A stretch of DNA of 64,000 nt from an uncultured Saprospiraceae bacterium (GCA_937921825.1 CAKZVK010000101.1:1-64000); one strand, 5' to 3'; positions 16,870 to 26,971 are shown, numbered from the stretch's first letter. Numbers and translations are program-made. Notes: generated by a model from the letters alone, not told the origin.

Positions 16870-19800
16870 TTAATACGAATAGAATTGCATAGGTGAATTA
16901 TTGTTAGCGATCACAAGGAGATTGGTGTCGCCACTTGCTATTGTCTTCACAGCTCTGACATCTCTATCTGCTGAGACCCCTGTTTCTGTAGATCGTTTCG
17001 TAGAGATTGTTCCATCTTTTAGGAAGGTGAGCATAACACCTTTACCTGCGTCAGATCTTGTAGTTTCTACTTCTCTCTGGTACATGTTACCTGCTAGAAA
17101 GATATCAGTGGTTCCATCTTTATCAAAGTCATCTATCGCTATACCATAGACAGGTGCTATCTGTGCCTCATTTGGTAGAACTACAGATTTGAAACTTGAC
17201 CCTTCGTTAAGAAAAACGGTGTTAGCAAAGGTATGTGCTTGATTTACCACAGTAGTAGAAGCGACTTTTCCTTCTAGCACTTGATCTATCGTAGCTAAAC
17301 CAAACTCTCTATAGGAACCAAATTTTTCCTTGACAAAGGGCATTTGCTCAGATGAACATTGTCTACCTCTAACCGGGTAGCATTTACCGTTTTCATAATA
17401 CCCAAGGTACACATCATGGCTGCCGTTCCCATCAAAGTCATCAGTATACACTTTGAATGGTTCAGAAGCACTCGCCTTGTATTTGATATTATATCCTAGG
17501 TTGCCAGCTACTAAGTCTAGCTTGTTGTCTCCATTTACATCATACACTTCTACTGTATTCCACCAGCCGTTAGTCTCTCCTAGTCCATACTGCTGTGACA
17601 TATCTTCTAAGGTATTTCCAACTTTATATACGCCTACTTTCATCCACTCTCCTACTATTACTAATTCATCATTTCCATCACCGTCTAGATCTGCAAGTTT
17701 AGCATCTGTGACCATACCTAGTTTATTGAACATAGGCGCTACAGTTTTCGATACATCTGTGAATGAGCCTTTATCGTTTTGTAGGATGTAACTATTAGTA
17801 GGCCATCCATACTTTCCTGGAACCTGCCGACCTCCTACAAATAGATCTAAGTCACCATCCTTATCATAGTCTAGAGGAACCACTACTGAGTTACTAGTAG
17901 CTAGTTCAGGAATTGCATTTGATCTAGTGAACTGCCCGCTACCATTGTTGATATATAATCTATCAAGATAATTAGCATTCTGTGGTTTGAATTCATTGCC
18001 TCCACCTGACACATATAGGTCTAGGTCCTTGTCATTATCTACATCTATAAATGCTGCACCACCATCTTCGTAATTGATTTCTTGTGGCAAGCCATTACTC
18101 TGTTGGAAAGAACCAGAACCTCTGTTTATCAGTAATTTTGAAGTCTTACCAAATGAACCACCGACAAAGATATCTGCAAGACCGTCACCATTTACGTCTC
18201 CTTCACAGATGATAGGGCCTAAAGTTGAGGTTCTATAGGGCAAAAGAATTTCTCTAATAAAATCATTGTATTGATTTTCTTCATGAGCGACATCAATAGA
18301 CTTCATCGGCTTGAATAAACTATTTCTTTGTAGGCCAGTACGTCTGTAGGTCTCTTGAGCTTCACTATAATTTAGTTTCAGAGTTTGATTAGCCTTTATT
18401 CCTTTTTTTCTAATCATCTTATTATCAGCCCAGATAACTTTTAGCTCATCTATCGTTTCATGCTCTCCCAGTCCGAAATGTGCTAATCTCTGTGAGGTAG
18501 ACATATACCCTCTATATGGTGTATACTCATAAATCTGAGTCTGACCTCCTACTGTTACCTCTATCTGTGCATTAATATTAGTCCTAGTATTCTTAGTTTC
18601 TTCCAGCTCTACATTTATGTAATTATTTAGCCCTTTTTCATTAGCAGTATTTTTATAAAGACCAGCGGTCATCTGCATATTATTCATTACTAGATCTAGG
18701 TCTCCATCATTATCAAAATCAGCATAGGCGGCGCCTTGCGACCAGGTCTTTTTATCTAGACCCCAATTACTACTACGTTTTGAGAAGGTCAGGTCACCAT
18801 TATTCTGATAGATATAGTTGGTGATTTTCACACTTTCAGCTCTATTAGCAATATCCATCGGGTTGATATTGAGATGCTTTTCTGCAGTGTTTTCCGCTTG
18901 TGCTAGCTTCTCAGCATAAAATTTTTTTCTCCAGATCGTGTAATCTTGGTTACGCATTTCTTTGAAGATGCCATTGGTTACAAGAAGGTCTTTATAACCA
19001 TCTTGATCAGCATCGATAAAGAGCGGTGTCCAGCTCCAATCTGTATTTGATATTCCAGACAACTGTGCAATCTCGCTGAAGCTGCCATCTCCATTATTAA
19101 GTTGCATTGAGTTAAACATGTATTGGTAGTGATGTCCAGCCTCAGCAATACCATAGAATTTCTCTGGATTCATTCCGCTCATATTTGTTTTCTGACGAAA
19201 GTTGTCCTCTGCGACCATATCCGCTACAAAGATATCTGAGTGGCCATCGTTGTTGATGTCTGCTACATCTACTCCCATACTGAAGTTACTGATATGCTTG
19301 AGTGATGAGAGAACTACATTAGTGAATGTGCCATTACCGTTATTCTTATAGAAATAGTCTGCTTCGTCATAGTCGCAGGCCACATAGATATCGGGCCATC
19401 CATCCTTATTGAAGTCTACCGTAGTGGCACTAAGGCTGTATGAGTAGTTTTCTATGCCACTTTCTTTTGTAACATCAGTAAACTTGCCATTATCGTTTCT
19501 GAATAACTTGTCAGTAAAGATGACCATCACTTGACCTTTTATCATTCCCTTTAATTTCAGAGAATTTGGTGGTTGGTTGGCTAGGTACAAATCAAGATCA
19601 CCGTCTCTATCATAATCAAGGAAATTAGCCATTATACTGTAGCCTCTGTCTGCGACACCTAGTGCTTCGGCTCTCTCGACAAAAGTTCCGTCTCCCTTAT
19701 TGATATAAAACAGATTGGCTCTTTTATTCTGATCTTCATGCATAAACTTGCACACATAGATATCATCGTAACCATCCTTATTTATATCCACAACTGCTAC

Positions 19801-20166
19801 TCCTGTAGACCAATTTTTGGACTTGAGCCCTGCTTTCTCAGTAACATCTTCAAACTTAAAATTACCCTTGTTTCTATACAGCTTGTCACTGCCCATATTA
19901 GAGGCGAAATAGATATCTTGTAGGCCATCGTTATCGTAATCAAGGATAGCCACTCCAGCACCGTTAAGCATGCCATCATGGGTAATAGAGTTTAGTTCTG
20001 GAGTTTCTGTTAGGAGATTATTGAAGTCTATACCTGATTGAGCGCTGCTGATTTCCTCAAATATTTTTATCTGAGAGGTGTCTTCTACTTTCGTTCTTTT
20101 AATCTCTCCTTCAGAACAGGAAAGTAATAGTATTATTAGAAATAATACATTTAGTTGAATTCGCAT
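16870..20166 (-). CDS. CRTAC1-type VCBS/FG-GAP and ASPIC/UnbV lipoprotein (copy 1)
   Basis: A 1098-residue paralogue of the gene at 13545-16832, alike along its whole length. It has a clear lipoprotein signal (MRIQLNVLFLIILLLSC). FG-GAP/VCBS propeller repeats with Asp-rich calcium loops (DYDNDGLQDIYFA, DINKDGYDDIYVC, DADQDGYKDLLVT) fill most of the protein. The ASPIC/UnbV segment (YRGYMSTSQRLAHFGLGEHE) lies at about 555-600. Long blocks near the C-terminus are identical in the two copies, for example VRGRQCSSEQMPFV and the VYGIAIDDFD/REVETTRSDAGKG region. In other Bacteroidota such proteins often sit near SusC/SusD transporters; no SusCD pair is present in this window. Confidence 0.87.
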   Translation of the reverse strand: MRIQLNVLFLIILLLSCSEGEIKRTKVEDTSQIKIFEEISSAQSGIDFNNLLTETPELNSITHDGMLNGAGVAILDYDNDGLQDIYFASNMGSDKLYRNKGNFKFEDVTEKAGLKSKNWSTGVAVVDINKDGYDDIYVCKFMHEDQNKRANLFYINKGDGTFVERAEALGVADRGYSIMANFLDYDRDGDLDLYLANQPPNSLKLKGMIKGQVMVIFTDKLFRNDNGKFTDVTKESGIENYSYSLSATTVDFNKDGWPDIYVACDYDEADYFYKNNGNGTFTNVVLSSLKHISNFSMGVDVADINNDGHSDIFVADMVAEDNFRQKTNMSGMNPEKFYGIAEAGHHYQYMFNSMQLNNGDGSFSEIAQLSGISNTDWSWTPLFIDADQDGYKDLLVTNGIFKEMRNQDYTIWRKKFYAEKLAQAENTAEKHLNINPMDIANRAESVKITNYIYQNNGDLTFSKRSSNWGLDKKTWSQGAAYADFDNDGDLDLVMNNMQMTAGLYKNTANEKGLNNYINVELEETKNTRTNINAQIEVTVGGQTQIYEYTPYRGYMSTSQRLAHFGLGEHETIDELKVIWADNKMIRKKGIKANQTLKLNYSEAQETYRRTGLQRNSLFKPMKSIDVAHEENQYNDFIREILLPYRTSTLGPIICEGDVNGDGLADIFVGGSFGKTSKLLINRGSGSFQQSNGLPQEINYEDGGAAFIDVDNDKDLDLYVSGGGNEFKPQNANYLDRLYINNGSGQFTRSNAIPELATSNSVVVPLDYDKDGDLDLFVGGRQVPGKYGWPTNSYILQNDKGSFTDVSKTVAPMFNKLGMVTDAKLADLDGDGNDELVIVGEWMKVGVYKVGNTLEDMSQQYGLGETNGWWNTVEVYDVNGDNKLDLVAGNLGYNIKYKASASEPFKVYTDDFDGNGSHDVYLGYYENGKCYPVRGRQCSSEQMPFVKEKFGSYREFGLATIDQVLEGKVASTTVVNQAHTFANTVFLNEGSSFKSVVLPNEAQIAPVYGIAIDDFDKDGTTDIFLAGNMYQREVETTRSDAGKGVMLTFLKDGTISTKRSTETGVSADRDVRAVKTIASGDTNLLVIANNNSPMQFYSY

Positions 20167-20235
20167 TTTCTTATCAATTGAGTGCGACTAAGATAAGAAA
20201 ATTGGAATACTGACAATTAATCGAAGGTTTTGATT

Positions 20236-21141
20236 TTAGGTGAGCACATCGCTATCCTCTGGAAAAAGGACATTCAGTGATTTAGGCACAATTTTAAAGT
20301 GTAAATCAGTGTCAAATTGGAAGCTTTCGCCATCTACATGGTAGTAATAGGGTTTTTCTGTTGAGATTATGACTTCTTTAGTCTTTATAATCTCTACCAA
20401 CTTACTCTTGTCAAGGGTATTATTCAGCATCCGCCAAGAGTTTAGAAGCGTCTTTACGAGTGGGGCTTCTTTTACAAATACTACATCTAACAGCCCGTCG
20501 GTAAGCTTAGCTTTTGGAGCAATTGTGAAATTGTAACCATACATTGCTGCATTGGCGACGGCGATGATCGAATAGGCACCAATTATTTGCTCCTCATCCG
20601 TTTGTACATGATACTTTTCGGCACTAAATTTTACTATTTCTTTTGTAATTGTACTCGCATACATCTGCAGACCACGTTTCTTTCCATGATCCACTTTGTA
20701 GGCAATAAGAGCATCGAAACCTATACCTGCGAGATTCAAAAAGAAGTTGTCATTGACTGTGCACGTATCTATTCTATGCGTCACAGCTTTGTTGAGAATC
20801 TGAATGGCTTTCTTAGTATTTCTACCCATGCCGATATGCATTGCAAATCCATTTCCCGATCCATTAGGGATGATACCTAAGGTAGTATCTGTATGCACTA
20901 GACCCTGAGCGACTTCATTGACAGTGCCATCTCCACCACAGGCTACTACTATATCTGAACCTTCCTTATGAGCCAGTCTGGCGAGTTCTATCGCATGCCC
21001 TCGATGTTGAGTTTCGAAATAATCATACTCAAACAACTCAAGATTGAGGTTATCCTTGATGAGTTGCCTTTTATTCTCTTTATTACTAGCTCCCGAGATA
21101 GGGTTTACTATGAAAGAGATTTTTCTTTTCGCTTTAGGCAC
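20236..21141 (-). CDS. Diacylglycerol-kinase-family lipid kinase (DgkB/YegS type)
   Basis: A 301-residue soluble lipid kinase expected to phosphorylate diacylglycerol or a related lipid with ATP. The N-terminal nucleotide-binding domain has IVNPISG, ACGGDGTVNEVAQGL (the GGDGT signature) and IPNGSGNGFA. The C-terminal beta-sandwich contains LLDVVFVKE and YHVDGE, typical of this family. It starts at GTG 21141; an in-frame TGA two codons upstream rules out a longer protein. It is transcribed on the minus strand between the haloperoxidase gene (65 nt upstream) and the CRTAC1 lipoproteins (69 nt downstream). Confidence 0.88.
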   Translation of the reverse strand: MPKAKRKISFIVNPISGASNKENKRQLIKDNLNLELFEYDYFETQHRGHAIELARLAHKEGSDIVVACGGDGTVNEVAQGLVHTDTTLGIIPNGSGNGFAMHIGMGRNTKKAIQILNKAVTHRIDTCTVNDNFFLNLAGIGFDALIAYKVDHGKKRGLQMYASTITKEIVKFSAEKYHVQTDEEQIIGAYSIIAVANAAMYGYNFTIAPKAKLTDGLLDVVFVKEAPLVKTLLNSWRMLNNTLDKSKLVEIIKTKEVIISTEKPYYYHVDGESFQFDTDLHFKIVPKSLNVLFPEDSDVLT

Positions 21142-21206
21142 GTTTCATTAGTTCATTTGGACTTGTAGCTAAGGATCTCTAAGGTACTTATCCTATGAGA
21201 GTGCAG

Positions 21207-24125
21207 CTATATCTTCAGTAGCTTTTCGATGTACAACTCCTCGAAGTTTTCATTAACTACTTGTATATAATATATTCCTGCAGCCAAATCTGAGTAGTTA
21301 AGAATCATCCTATTAGCTTTTAGAACTGTCGTAGCTCTAGTGGCAAGCTGGCCATTCATATCGAATAGTCTTATAGTTATAGGGTTTTCACTATCGTAAT
21401 GAAGCTCTACAGTTTCTCTAAATGGATTAGGAAATACTTTAGATTCTTTATATAAATCAAAACCTGAGCAGTCTTCATCTATCCCATTGTCAGGTAGGTC
21501 TTCTACAGAAGGATTGATCAGTAAATCTTCATCATTGCAATCTAGAGAATCTCTTACGAAGCCAGCCGGACTCACTGATAGACAGGTGTCTAGATAGTTA
21601 TAAAGGTTACCATAACCGTCACCATCAAAGTCTTGATAGTATCTGTTCAATGGTAATCCGTCATCTGCAAGGCCATTACAGTTATTATCTATCCCATCAC
21701 AGATTTCTGCAATAGTAGAATTGATTTCATTATCTAGATCGTTGCAATCTGTGTTATCTATCACATAACCTGCTATAGGTGCAGCTCTACAAGTGTCCAC
21801 TGGAATGTCTGGATTACCAAAACCATCTCCATCTGCATCTATGTAATATGTAAAGAGTTGTAAGCCTTCATCTATTGCTCCAGAACAGTTGTTGTCTACC
21901 CCATCGCAAGTCTCAGACATAGCAGGGTTTATCTCTGCATCAAAATCATTACAGTCTTCATTATTGTCTACATATCCCGTTATAGGAGCAGATCTGCAGG
22001 TATCTACAGGTACTGCAAAGTCTCCATAACCATCTCCATCATTATCTAGGTAATAAGTATAGAGCTGAAGACCTTCATCAATAACACCTGAGCAGTTGTT
22101 GTCTATTCCATCACATGTTTCTGACATGGAAGGATTTATTGACGCATCATTATCGTCACAATCTTGATAGTTATAAAAGCCATCAGCATCTTCATCTATG
22201 AAGAAGATACTTTCTGCTAGTTCTATTACATCCTTAGCGATTTCTATACCTATTTTTCTTCCTGGAATATCATCAGCTGGAGGATGTATCCCTCCATAAA
22301 TCCTAGAGAGACTAGTCTGGTCTGAAGCGTCTATATAGGTTGCCCATTGGAGCACCACATCTTCTGACGGTCCATCTTCAAAAACCAAAAATTCATTTTT
22401 CGCTGCACTGAATTCAGCCATTCCTCCAGGGAAAAAGGCATCACCGGATATGTATTCTAAGACTTGTGCAGCAGCCCTAGAGTAAGTGGAATGTCCAGAG
22501 ACATACCCTGCAAATGGAGGCGTTACAAACGAAGGTCTCTGATATGGCCACCAGTTCTGTGCGAGTATCCAACCTACACCTGCTACATCTGTCGCTTCAT
22601 TATCAATGAAATCTGGACCTCTCCAAGTGTACAACTTAAACTTTCCTATGTTCTCACCATTGTCTCCCTCTAGAGGATCTCCTGAAGTTACTATTTCTAT
22701 AAGTCCGTCTACTAGTGGGATCCCCGCAGGATGATAATTTGGCAATGACTCTATAGTAGATTGTCCTCTAGCAGCCATTGCTCTTATGGCAGACACGGGT
22801 CTAAGATAATCGTACCATCCTTTGATACCCCACGCTGAAATAGCACAATCATGCATAGCTCCACCTAACATAAAATAGGCTTTTATATCCCATTCCAGCT
22901 CATCTATTTCTTCTGTCTGACCTCTATACTTTCTTTCAAAATCTGGATGATCATGTACATAGTTTAGTATCGTGAACCAATGACCGGGAGGTGTCTCAGA
23001 ATCTGGGCCATCTGCCCAAAACTCCGCCAGTACCCTTCCATAATCTGCTCTAGAAACTATATTAGGTTCATAAGGTCGATTAGTCGCAGGATTTATATTG
23101 TGTCCTGTACTATTGTCACCACCTTCCAAGTAGTTGTAAAACTCTTGATACTCAGCAAAAGTGGTCGGTAGTTCTGGATTATTCCCAATGGCTCCAGGTG
23201 AGATATCTATCATCACTCCATCAGCAGGATCCAAATGGCTACCCCAGATTGATACCATAGAGAAGCCCCATAGAAACTCTTCAGTGCCTTGGTCGGCTTC
23301 CATAAGGTTAACCAGTGGAGGTGGGCCTGGATCATGATAGACTTTGTAATCAAAATTATCTCTGTTGTATACTGTCAAGTCCTCATCTGTCAGACTGAAG
23401 GATAATACTTGTCCCCATTCTGGACTTAGAAAGTCAGGCGTATTTATAGGTAAAGGATTACCAGCCTGATCAATGACTACATCCAGTGTTAATGGCTGCC
23501 ACCTGTTTGGATCAGTCATAATATTCTCATCTTCTATTTTCATGACTAAGGCGTCATTCACTGGTTCATAACAGCAATTGTCATATTGGGTGGCTTCTCT
23601 AGAGTTATCTTGATTTCCAAATTCCAACATCTCCGCAGCCATCCAATTGCCGAAAGCAGCTGGGTCTCCATTTTGATAATTCGTAGATGTATAATTTATA
23701 TTTAGACCTTTTGATATCATTAGCTGATCTAGTCTATCTTTTATTCGGAAGTAGTTGCCACTTGGTGCAAAGCGAAATCTTTGCAGCATCAATCTATACA
23801 CTGCATAGCTGATAGCAGTTTCTGTTGCCTCTGCTTTGCTGACAGCATAGTCGGGCAGACCATCAAAAGGACATTCAAAGCCCTTTAGAGTTTTGCCGAT
23901 AAGATACGTGTCTGCTTTTTCATCATTAATAACTGACCAGATGTCATACATCATTATACTTGTATGCCATAGGTTTCTAGCATGGACTGTAGGACGAGCA
24001 AAATCATTCCTGATGGCATGAAGCATCTCTTCATTCCAATCCCTCGCAATAGAATGCTGTCCTTGCGCTATATTAGAAACAAAAGTAGAAATACAAATAA
24101 GTGACAGAATACTAAATAATCTCAT
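21207..24125 (-). CDS. Secreted vanadium-haloperoxidase-like (PAP2 superfamily) protein with metal-binding repeats and T9SS domain
   Basis: A 972-residue exported protein with a signal peptide ending about residue 23 (IAQG). The helical core of about 640 residues has the vanadate/phosphate-binding layout of vanadium haloperoxidases and PAP2 phosphatases: an upstream QRPSFVTPPF segment, AGYVSGHSTYSRAA with the SGH motif, and LSRIYGGIHPPADD (S-R-x5-H). Three copies of a Cys- and Asp-rich repeat (CDGIDNNCSG, then DNDGDGYGD or a variant, then DCND), with flanking half-repeats, follow at about 650-880, like MopE-type metal-binding motifs. The last 80 residues (VFPNPF... LFDMNGQLATR... AAGIYYIQV) are a type A T9SS sorting domain. 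Whether it oxidises halides or removes phosphate cannot be decided from sequence. Confidence 0.87.
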   Translation of the reverse strand: MRLFSILSLICISTFVSNIAQGQHSIARDWNEEMLHAIRNDFARPTVHARNLWHTSIMMYDIWSVINDEKADTYLIGKTLKGFECPFDGLPDYAVSKAEATETAISYAVYRLMLQRFRFAPSGNYFRIKDRLDQLMISKGLNINYTSTNYQNGDPAAFGNWMAAEMLEFGNQDNSREATQYDNCCYEPVNDALVMKIEDENIMTDPNRWQPLTLDVVIDQAGNPLPINTPDFLSPEWGQVLSFSLTDEDLTVYNRDNFDYKVYHDPGPPPLVNLMEADQGTEEFLWGFSMVSIWGSHLDPADGVMIDISPGAIGNNPELPTTFAEYQEFYNYLEGGDNSTGHNINPATNRPYEPNIVSRADYGRVLAEFWADGPDSETPPGHWFTILNYVHDHPDFERKYRGQTEEIDELEWDIKAYFMLGGAMHDCAISAWGIKGWYDYLRPVSAIRAMAARGQSTIESLPNYHPAGIPLVDGLIEIVTSGDPLEGDNGENIGKFKLYTWRGPDFIDNEATDVAGVGWILAQNWWPYQRPSFVTPPFAGYVSGHSTYSRAAAQVLEYISGDAFFPGGMAEFSAAKNEFLVFEDGPSEDVVLQWATYIDASDQTSLSRIYGGIHPPADDIPGRKIGIEIAKDVIELAESIFFIDEDADGFYNYQDCDDNDASINPSMSETCDGIDNNCSGVIDEGLQLYTYYLDNDGDGYGDFAVPVDTCRSAPITGYVDNNEDCNDFDAEINPAMSETCDGVDNNCSGAIDEGLQLFTYYIDADGDGFGNPDIPVDTCRAAPIAGYVIDNTDCNDLDNEINSTIAEICDGIDNNCNGLADDGLPLNRYYQDFDGDGYGNLYNYLDTCLSVSPAGFVRDSLDCNDEDLLINPSVEDLPDNGIDEDCSGFDLYKESKVFPNPFRETVELHYDSENPITIRLFDMNGQLATRATTVLKANRMILNYSDLAAGIYYIQVVNENFEELYIEKLLKI

Positions 24126-24307
24126 TTTCTATAATATTTAAGTCCTTGGCTTACAGAGCTGTAAAAATATAATTTATTTATATGTATTTGTATTTATGTT
24201 ACATTTATCTCTGTGTACTTTACTATTTAGTATAACGATAATTTAATATCCTCTGTTTGCTCAGAACTTCTTTCAATTAAATACGTTACTTAAAACAAAA
24301 CCTAGAT

Positions 24308-24637
24308 ATGAACTGGATAGAACTTAATACTGAAAATGAGATTGAGGAAATAAAGAGGAAATCAGAAAACAAAGAAATAGTCATATTCAAGCATAGTACA
24401 TCATGTGGTATAAGTGGTTTTGTTTTCAAGCAATTTGAAAAAGAGCTAGCATCAGGGGATTACTCGCATATAGATTTCTATTTACTTGATTTATTGAAAT
24501 TCAGACAGATCTCAAATAAAGTTAGTGAAGTCTTCAATGTAAGACATGAGTCACCCCAAGTGCTCAAAATAAAGAATGGGATTGCTGTATACAACGAATC
24601 CCATTCAAATATTTTAGCGGAAGATCTTATTGTCTAA
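24308..24637 (+). CDS. ytxJ: Bacillithiol-system monothiol redox protein YtxJ-like
   Basis: A 109-residue thioredoxin-fold protein of the YtxJ/DUF2847 family, linked to bacillithiol redox chemistry. The active-site segment reads HSTSCGISGFV, with the single cysteine at residue 32 in the place where relatives have ST-x-C-P/x-IS. The LKFRQISNKVSEVFNVRHESPQ segment carries the cis-Pro region of the thioredoxin fold. Its likely task is removing bacillithiol from mixed disulfides in the cytoplasm, known of the family and not shown here. The stop is 9 nt from the stop of the convergent M48 gene. The 182 nt upstream are shared with the divergent haloperoxidase gene and hold no recognisable consensus promoter. 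Confidence 0.85.
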   Translation: MNWIELNTENEIEEIKRKSENKEIVIFKHSTSCGISGFVFKQFEKELASGDYSHIDFYLLDLLKFRQISNKVSEVFNVRHESPQVLKIKNGIAVYNESHSNILAEDLIV

Positions 24638-24646
24638 AACCTGTTA

Positions 24647-26131
24647 CTAGTTTGATCTTGTGTTATGTGGCTTGCTGAAAGTCTTAAGCAGCATGCCACT
24701 ATCTACCCCATCCGTAAGCTGCATCCCATTAACAATTGCCAGTTCTTCTAGATCCCTATTCGAACTACCCAAAGCTAAGAGCGCATCTTTCAGCGTAGCG
24801 CTTCTCTTTACAGCCTGTACAGAGATACGAGTTGCCTCTACATTTATCTTAGATCGATCTGTGAGTTTATCGAAGTTCGTCATCGTTCTTTTAAACGTAC
24901 TGGTGTAAGAATTGAAATTTTGTTGTTCACTCATACCATGAAAAACATAGATAAAATAATCTTTTTGTATCAAGTAGGTAATTATTCTAGGTCCGGCGGC
25001 TTGTTGTCCATTTTGAGCCTGCTGACCTTCTGGAGGTTTCTGATCTGAAACCATCGCTATAGCATTGTAGCCGTTGACATTGGTTCTTTGAGATTCTAGT
25101 ACATCCAGACTAAATTGCTGAACTAGTGACTGTGCCGCACCATCTAAAGTTTTTTCTGGACTTAGTGTGAAGATCATTAGGGCCTTACCGTCTGCAGGAG
25201 CCATCTGTACTTGTGCTGGAGAATTCTGCAACTGCCATCCTCGAGGCACTGGAAATTGGAAGAGCAATTCAGGATGATAAAAGACATTATTGTCTACGTA
25301 GCCTTGCTTAGGGTCTTCACCATAGACAAGACCATCTATTCTCTTTAGATATTCATTTCTATTGACCTTTAGATTCCTAAGTCCTAGATCTGTTTGCCAT
25401 TCTTCTGACATCTCATGCACCTTCGCATATCTATTTACAGGATTGGGATGTGTAGAAAGAAAATCAGGGATTGACTGTCCTGAATTTTGGGATAATCTGT
25501 TTAGAGTCTGAAAGAAGTCCGCCATCTCATGAGAGTCATATCCTATTTTGGTAGAGTATTCTACACCTAGTTCGTCGGACTGACTTTCATGATCCCTACC
25601 GAACTTAAGAAACATCAAGCCTAAGCCTTGACCTGCTTGATTGGCAAAAGTTCTGAATTTCTCACTTGCTATCAGTCCTACCATAAAGCCTAACTGCCCT
25701 AAGGTCTGCTGAGTCTGTTGTTTTGCAGAGTGCCTAGCAGTGATGTGTCCTATCTCATGACCTAGTACCCCTGCAAACTCTGCTTCGTTATTAAAATGTG
25801 CCATTATACCTCTTGTGAAATAAACGTATCCACCTGGTACAGCAAAAGCATTGACAACAGGACTATCTAAGAGTCTGAATTGATAATTAATATCTGGTCT
25901 GTGAGAGACCGCTCCCATGGCCTTACCTTTTTCGTTGATGAAATTTTGAAGATCCTGATTATCATAAAGACCGTAAGCCTGAATGATGCTTGGATCAGCC
26001 TGATCACCCATCGCCTGTTCTTGAGCCTGAGACATCAGGGAAAGTTCTTTTTTGCCTGTGACAGGGTTTCTTGCACAGGAACTAAATAGAACTAAGGCTG
26101 TTAAGAAAACTATGAGATGTTGGATTTTCAT
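24647..26131 (-). CDS. M48-family metalloprotease lipoprotein (BepA-like)
   Basis: A 494-residue lipoprotein with signal LVLFSSCARNPVTGKKEL; the RNPVTGK segment after the lipid cysteine is typical of periplasmic M48 proteases. The zinc site HEIGHITARH (about residues 125-134) and the downstream Glu ligand in ESQSDELGVEY are intact, so it should be active. The region at about 270-420 is a substrate-related domain of the kind found in Bacteroidota M48 proteins. The last 50 residues (RSATLKDALLALG... ELAIVNGMQLTDGVDSG) resemble a LysM-like cap. BepA-type enzymes handle misassembled outer-membrane proteins; that role is inferred. It is divergent from pssA across about 150 nt, which contain an inverted repeat CCCATTA/TAATGGG at 26220-26242. 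Confidence 0.9.
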   Translation of the reverse strand: MKIQHLIVFLTALVLFSSCARNPVTGKKELSLMSQAQEQAMGDQADPSIIQAYGLYDNQDLQNFINEKGKAMGAVSHRPDINYQFRLLDSPVVNAFAVPGGYVYFTRGIMAHFNNEAEFAGVLGHEIGHITARHSAKQQTQQTLGQLGFMVGLIASEKFRTFANQAGQGLGLMFLKFGRDHESQSDELGVEYSTKIGYDSHEMADFFQTLNRLSQNSGQSIPDFLSTHPNPVNRYAKVHEMSEEWQTDLGLRNLKVNRNEYLKRIDGLVYGEDPKQGYVDNNVFYHPELLFQFPVPRGWQLQNSPAQVQMAPADGKALMIFTLSPEKTLDGAAQSLVQQFSLDVLESQRTNVNGYNAIAMVSDQKPPEGQQAQNGQQAAGPRIITYLIQKDYFIYVFHGMSEQQNFNSYTSTFKRTMTNFDKLTDRSKINVEATRISVQAVKRSATLKDALLALGSSNRDLEELAIVNGMQLTDGVDSGMLLKTFSKPHNTRSN

Positions 26132-26280
26132 ATCAAATACTTTGTGTAGATGCTAATTATTGCTGTTTGTTAAACGAAAAGACGCTGCCGCTAAGTTATA
26201 ATAAGGAAAAAGTTTATCACCCATTATAGTTTCATTAATGGGTTATATTTAACTTTAATTAAGAATTCTAGCGAATAAAC

Positions 26281-26961
26281 TTGAACATCAAAAGAAAAAT
26301 ACCGTCGTTATTCACTTTAATGAATCTACTCTGTGGATTCTGTGCAATATTAGTCGCTGATCTCCATATCAGCACCATATTACTACTGACGGGGATGTTT
26401 TTCGATGTAATAGATGGGATTGCAGCTAGAATACTCAAAGTTCAAAGCCAATTTGGTAAGGAATTAGATTCTTTGGCGGATTTAGTGAGTTTTGGCGTAG
26501 CACCTGCTTATCTCTATACCCTATTCAGTCCAGTAGATCATTGGGTCATGTATATTCCCTCTTTTTTTATTCTTATAGGAAGTGCATTGAGGCTAGCCAT
26601 ATTCAATCTAAGGCCTAGTACAGATTACTTTACTGGACTGCCTACTCCAGCAAGTACTTTCTTTCTAGCAGGTCTATTTATGGGAGTGAAGTTTGATAGT
26701 GAGATTATGAATACCATGGTGGACAATCCTTCTATCTACCTCGCTATTCCTATCATACTTATGGCACTAAATCTAAGTAAGTTGAAAATGTTTTCTTTCA
26801 AGCAATTAGGACCCAAGAACATAAACTACAATATCTTCATAATGGTCTGTCTTATGACCTTCGCATATCTTACCTTTATTGATTATAAACTGGCAATGCC
26901 TATAGGTGTCATAACCTATGTGATTATGTCCGTTATATATAGTGTAAAAGTTCATAAATAG
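26281..26961 (+). CDS. pssA: CDP-diacylglycerol-serine O-phosphatidyltransferase
   Basis: A 226-residue integral membrane enzyme that makes phosphatidylserine from CDP-diacylglycerol and serine, the precursor of phosphatidylethanolamine. The CDP-alcohol phosphotransferase signature D-G-x2-A-R-x8-G-x3-D-x3-D is complete in [19 protein letters not shown] followed by SLAD (about residues 43-65), with [10 protein letters not shown] just after it, characteristic of PssA. Six or more hydrophobic segments follow. Translation begins at TTG 26281 ([19 protein letters not shown]). The ferredoxin gene follows after 10 nt. The coding AT content resembles its neighbours. Confidence 0.93.
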   Translation: MNIKRKIPSLFTLMNLLCGFCAILVADLHISTILLLTGMFFDVIDGIAARILKVQSQFGKELDSLADLVSFGVAPAYLYTLFSPVDHWVMYIPSFFILIGSALRLAIFNLRPSTDYFTGLPTPASTFFLAGLFMGVKFDSEIMNTMVDNPSIYLAIPIILMALNLSKLKMFSFKQLGPKNINYNIFIMVCLMTFAYLTFIDYKLAMPIGVITYVIMSVIYSVKVHK

Positions 26962-26971
26962 TAAATACTTC

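Noticed and set aside
26220-26242. Inverted repeat CCCATTA / TAATGGG between M48 and pssA as a terminator
   Set aside because: No T-tract on either side and it lies between divergent genes; could be an operator, but the evidence is too weak for a separate feature.
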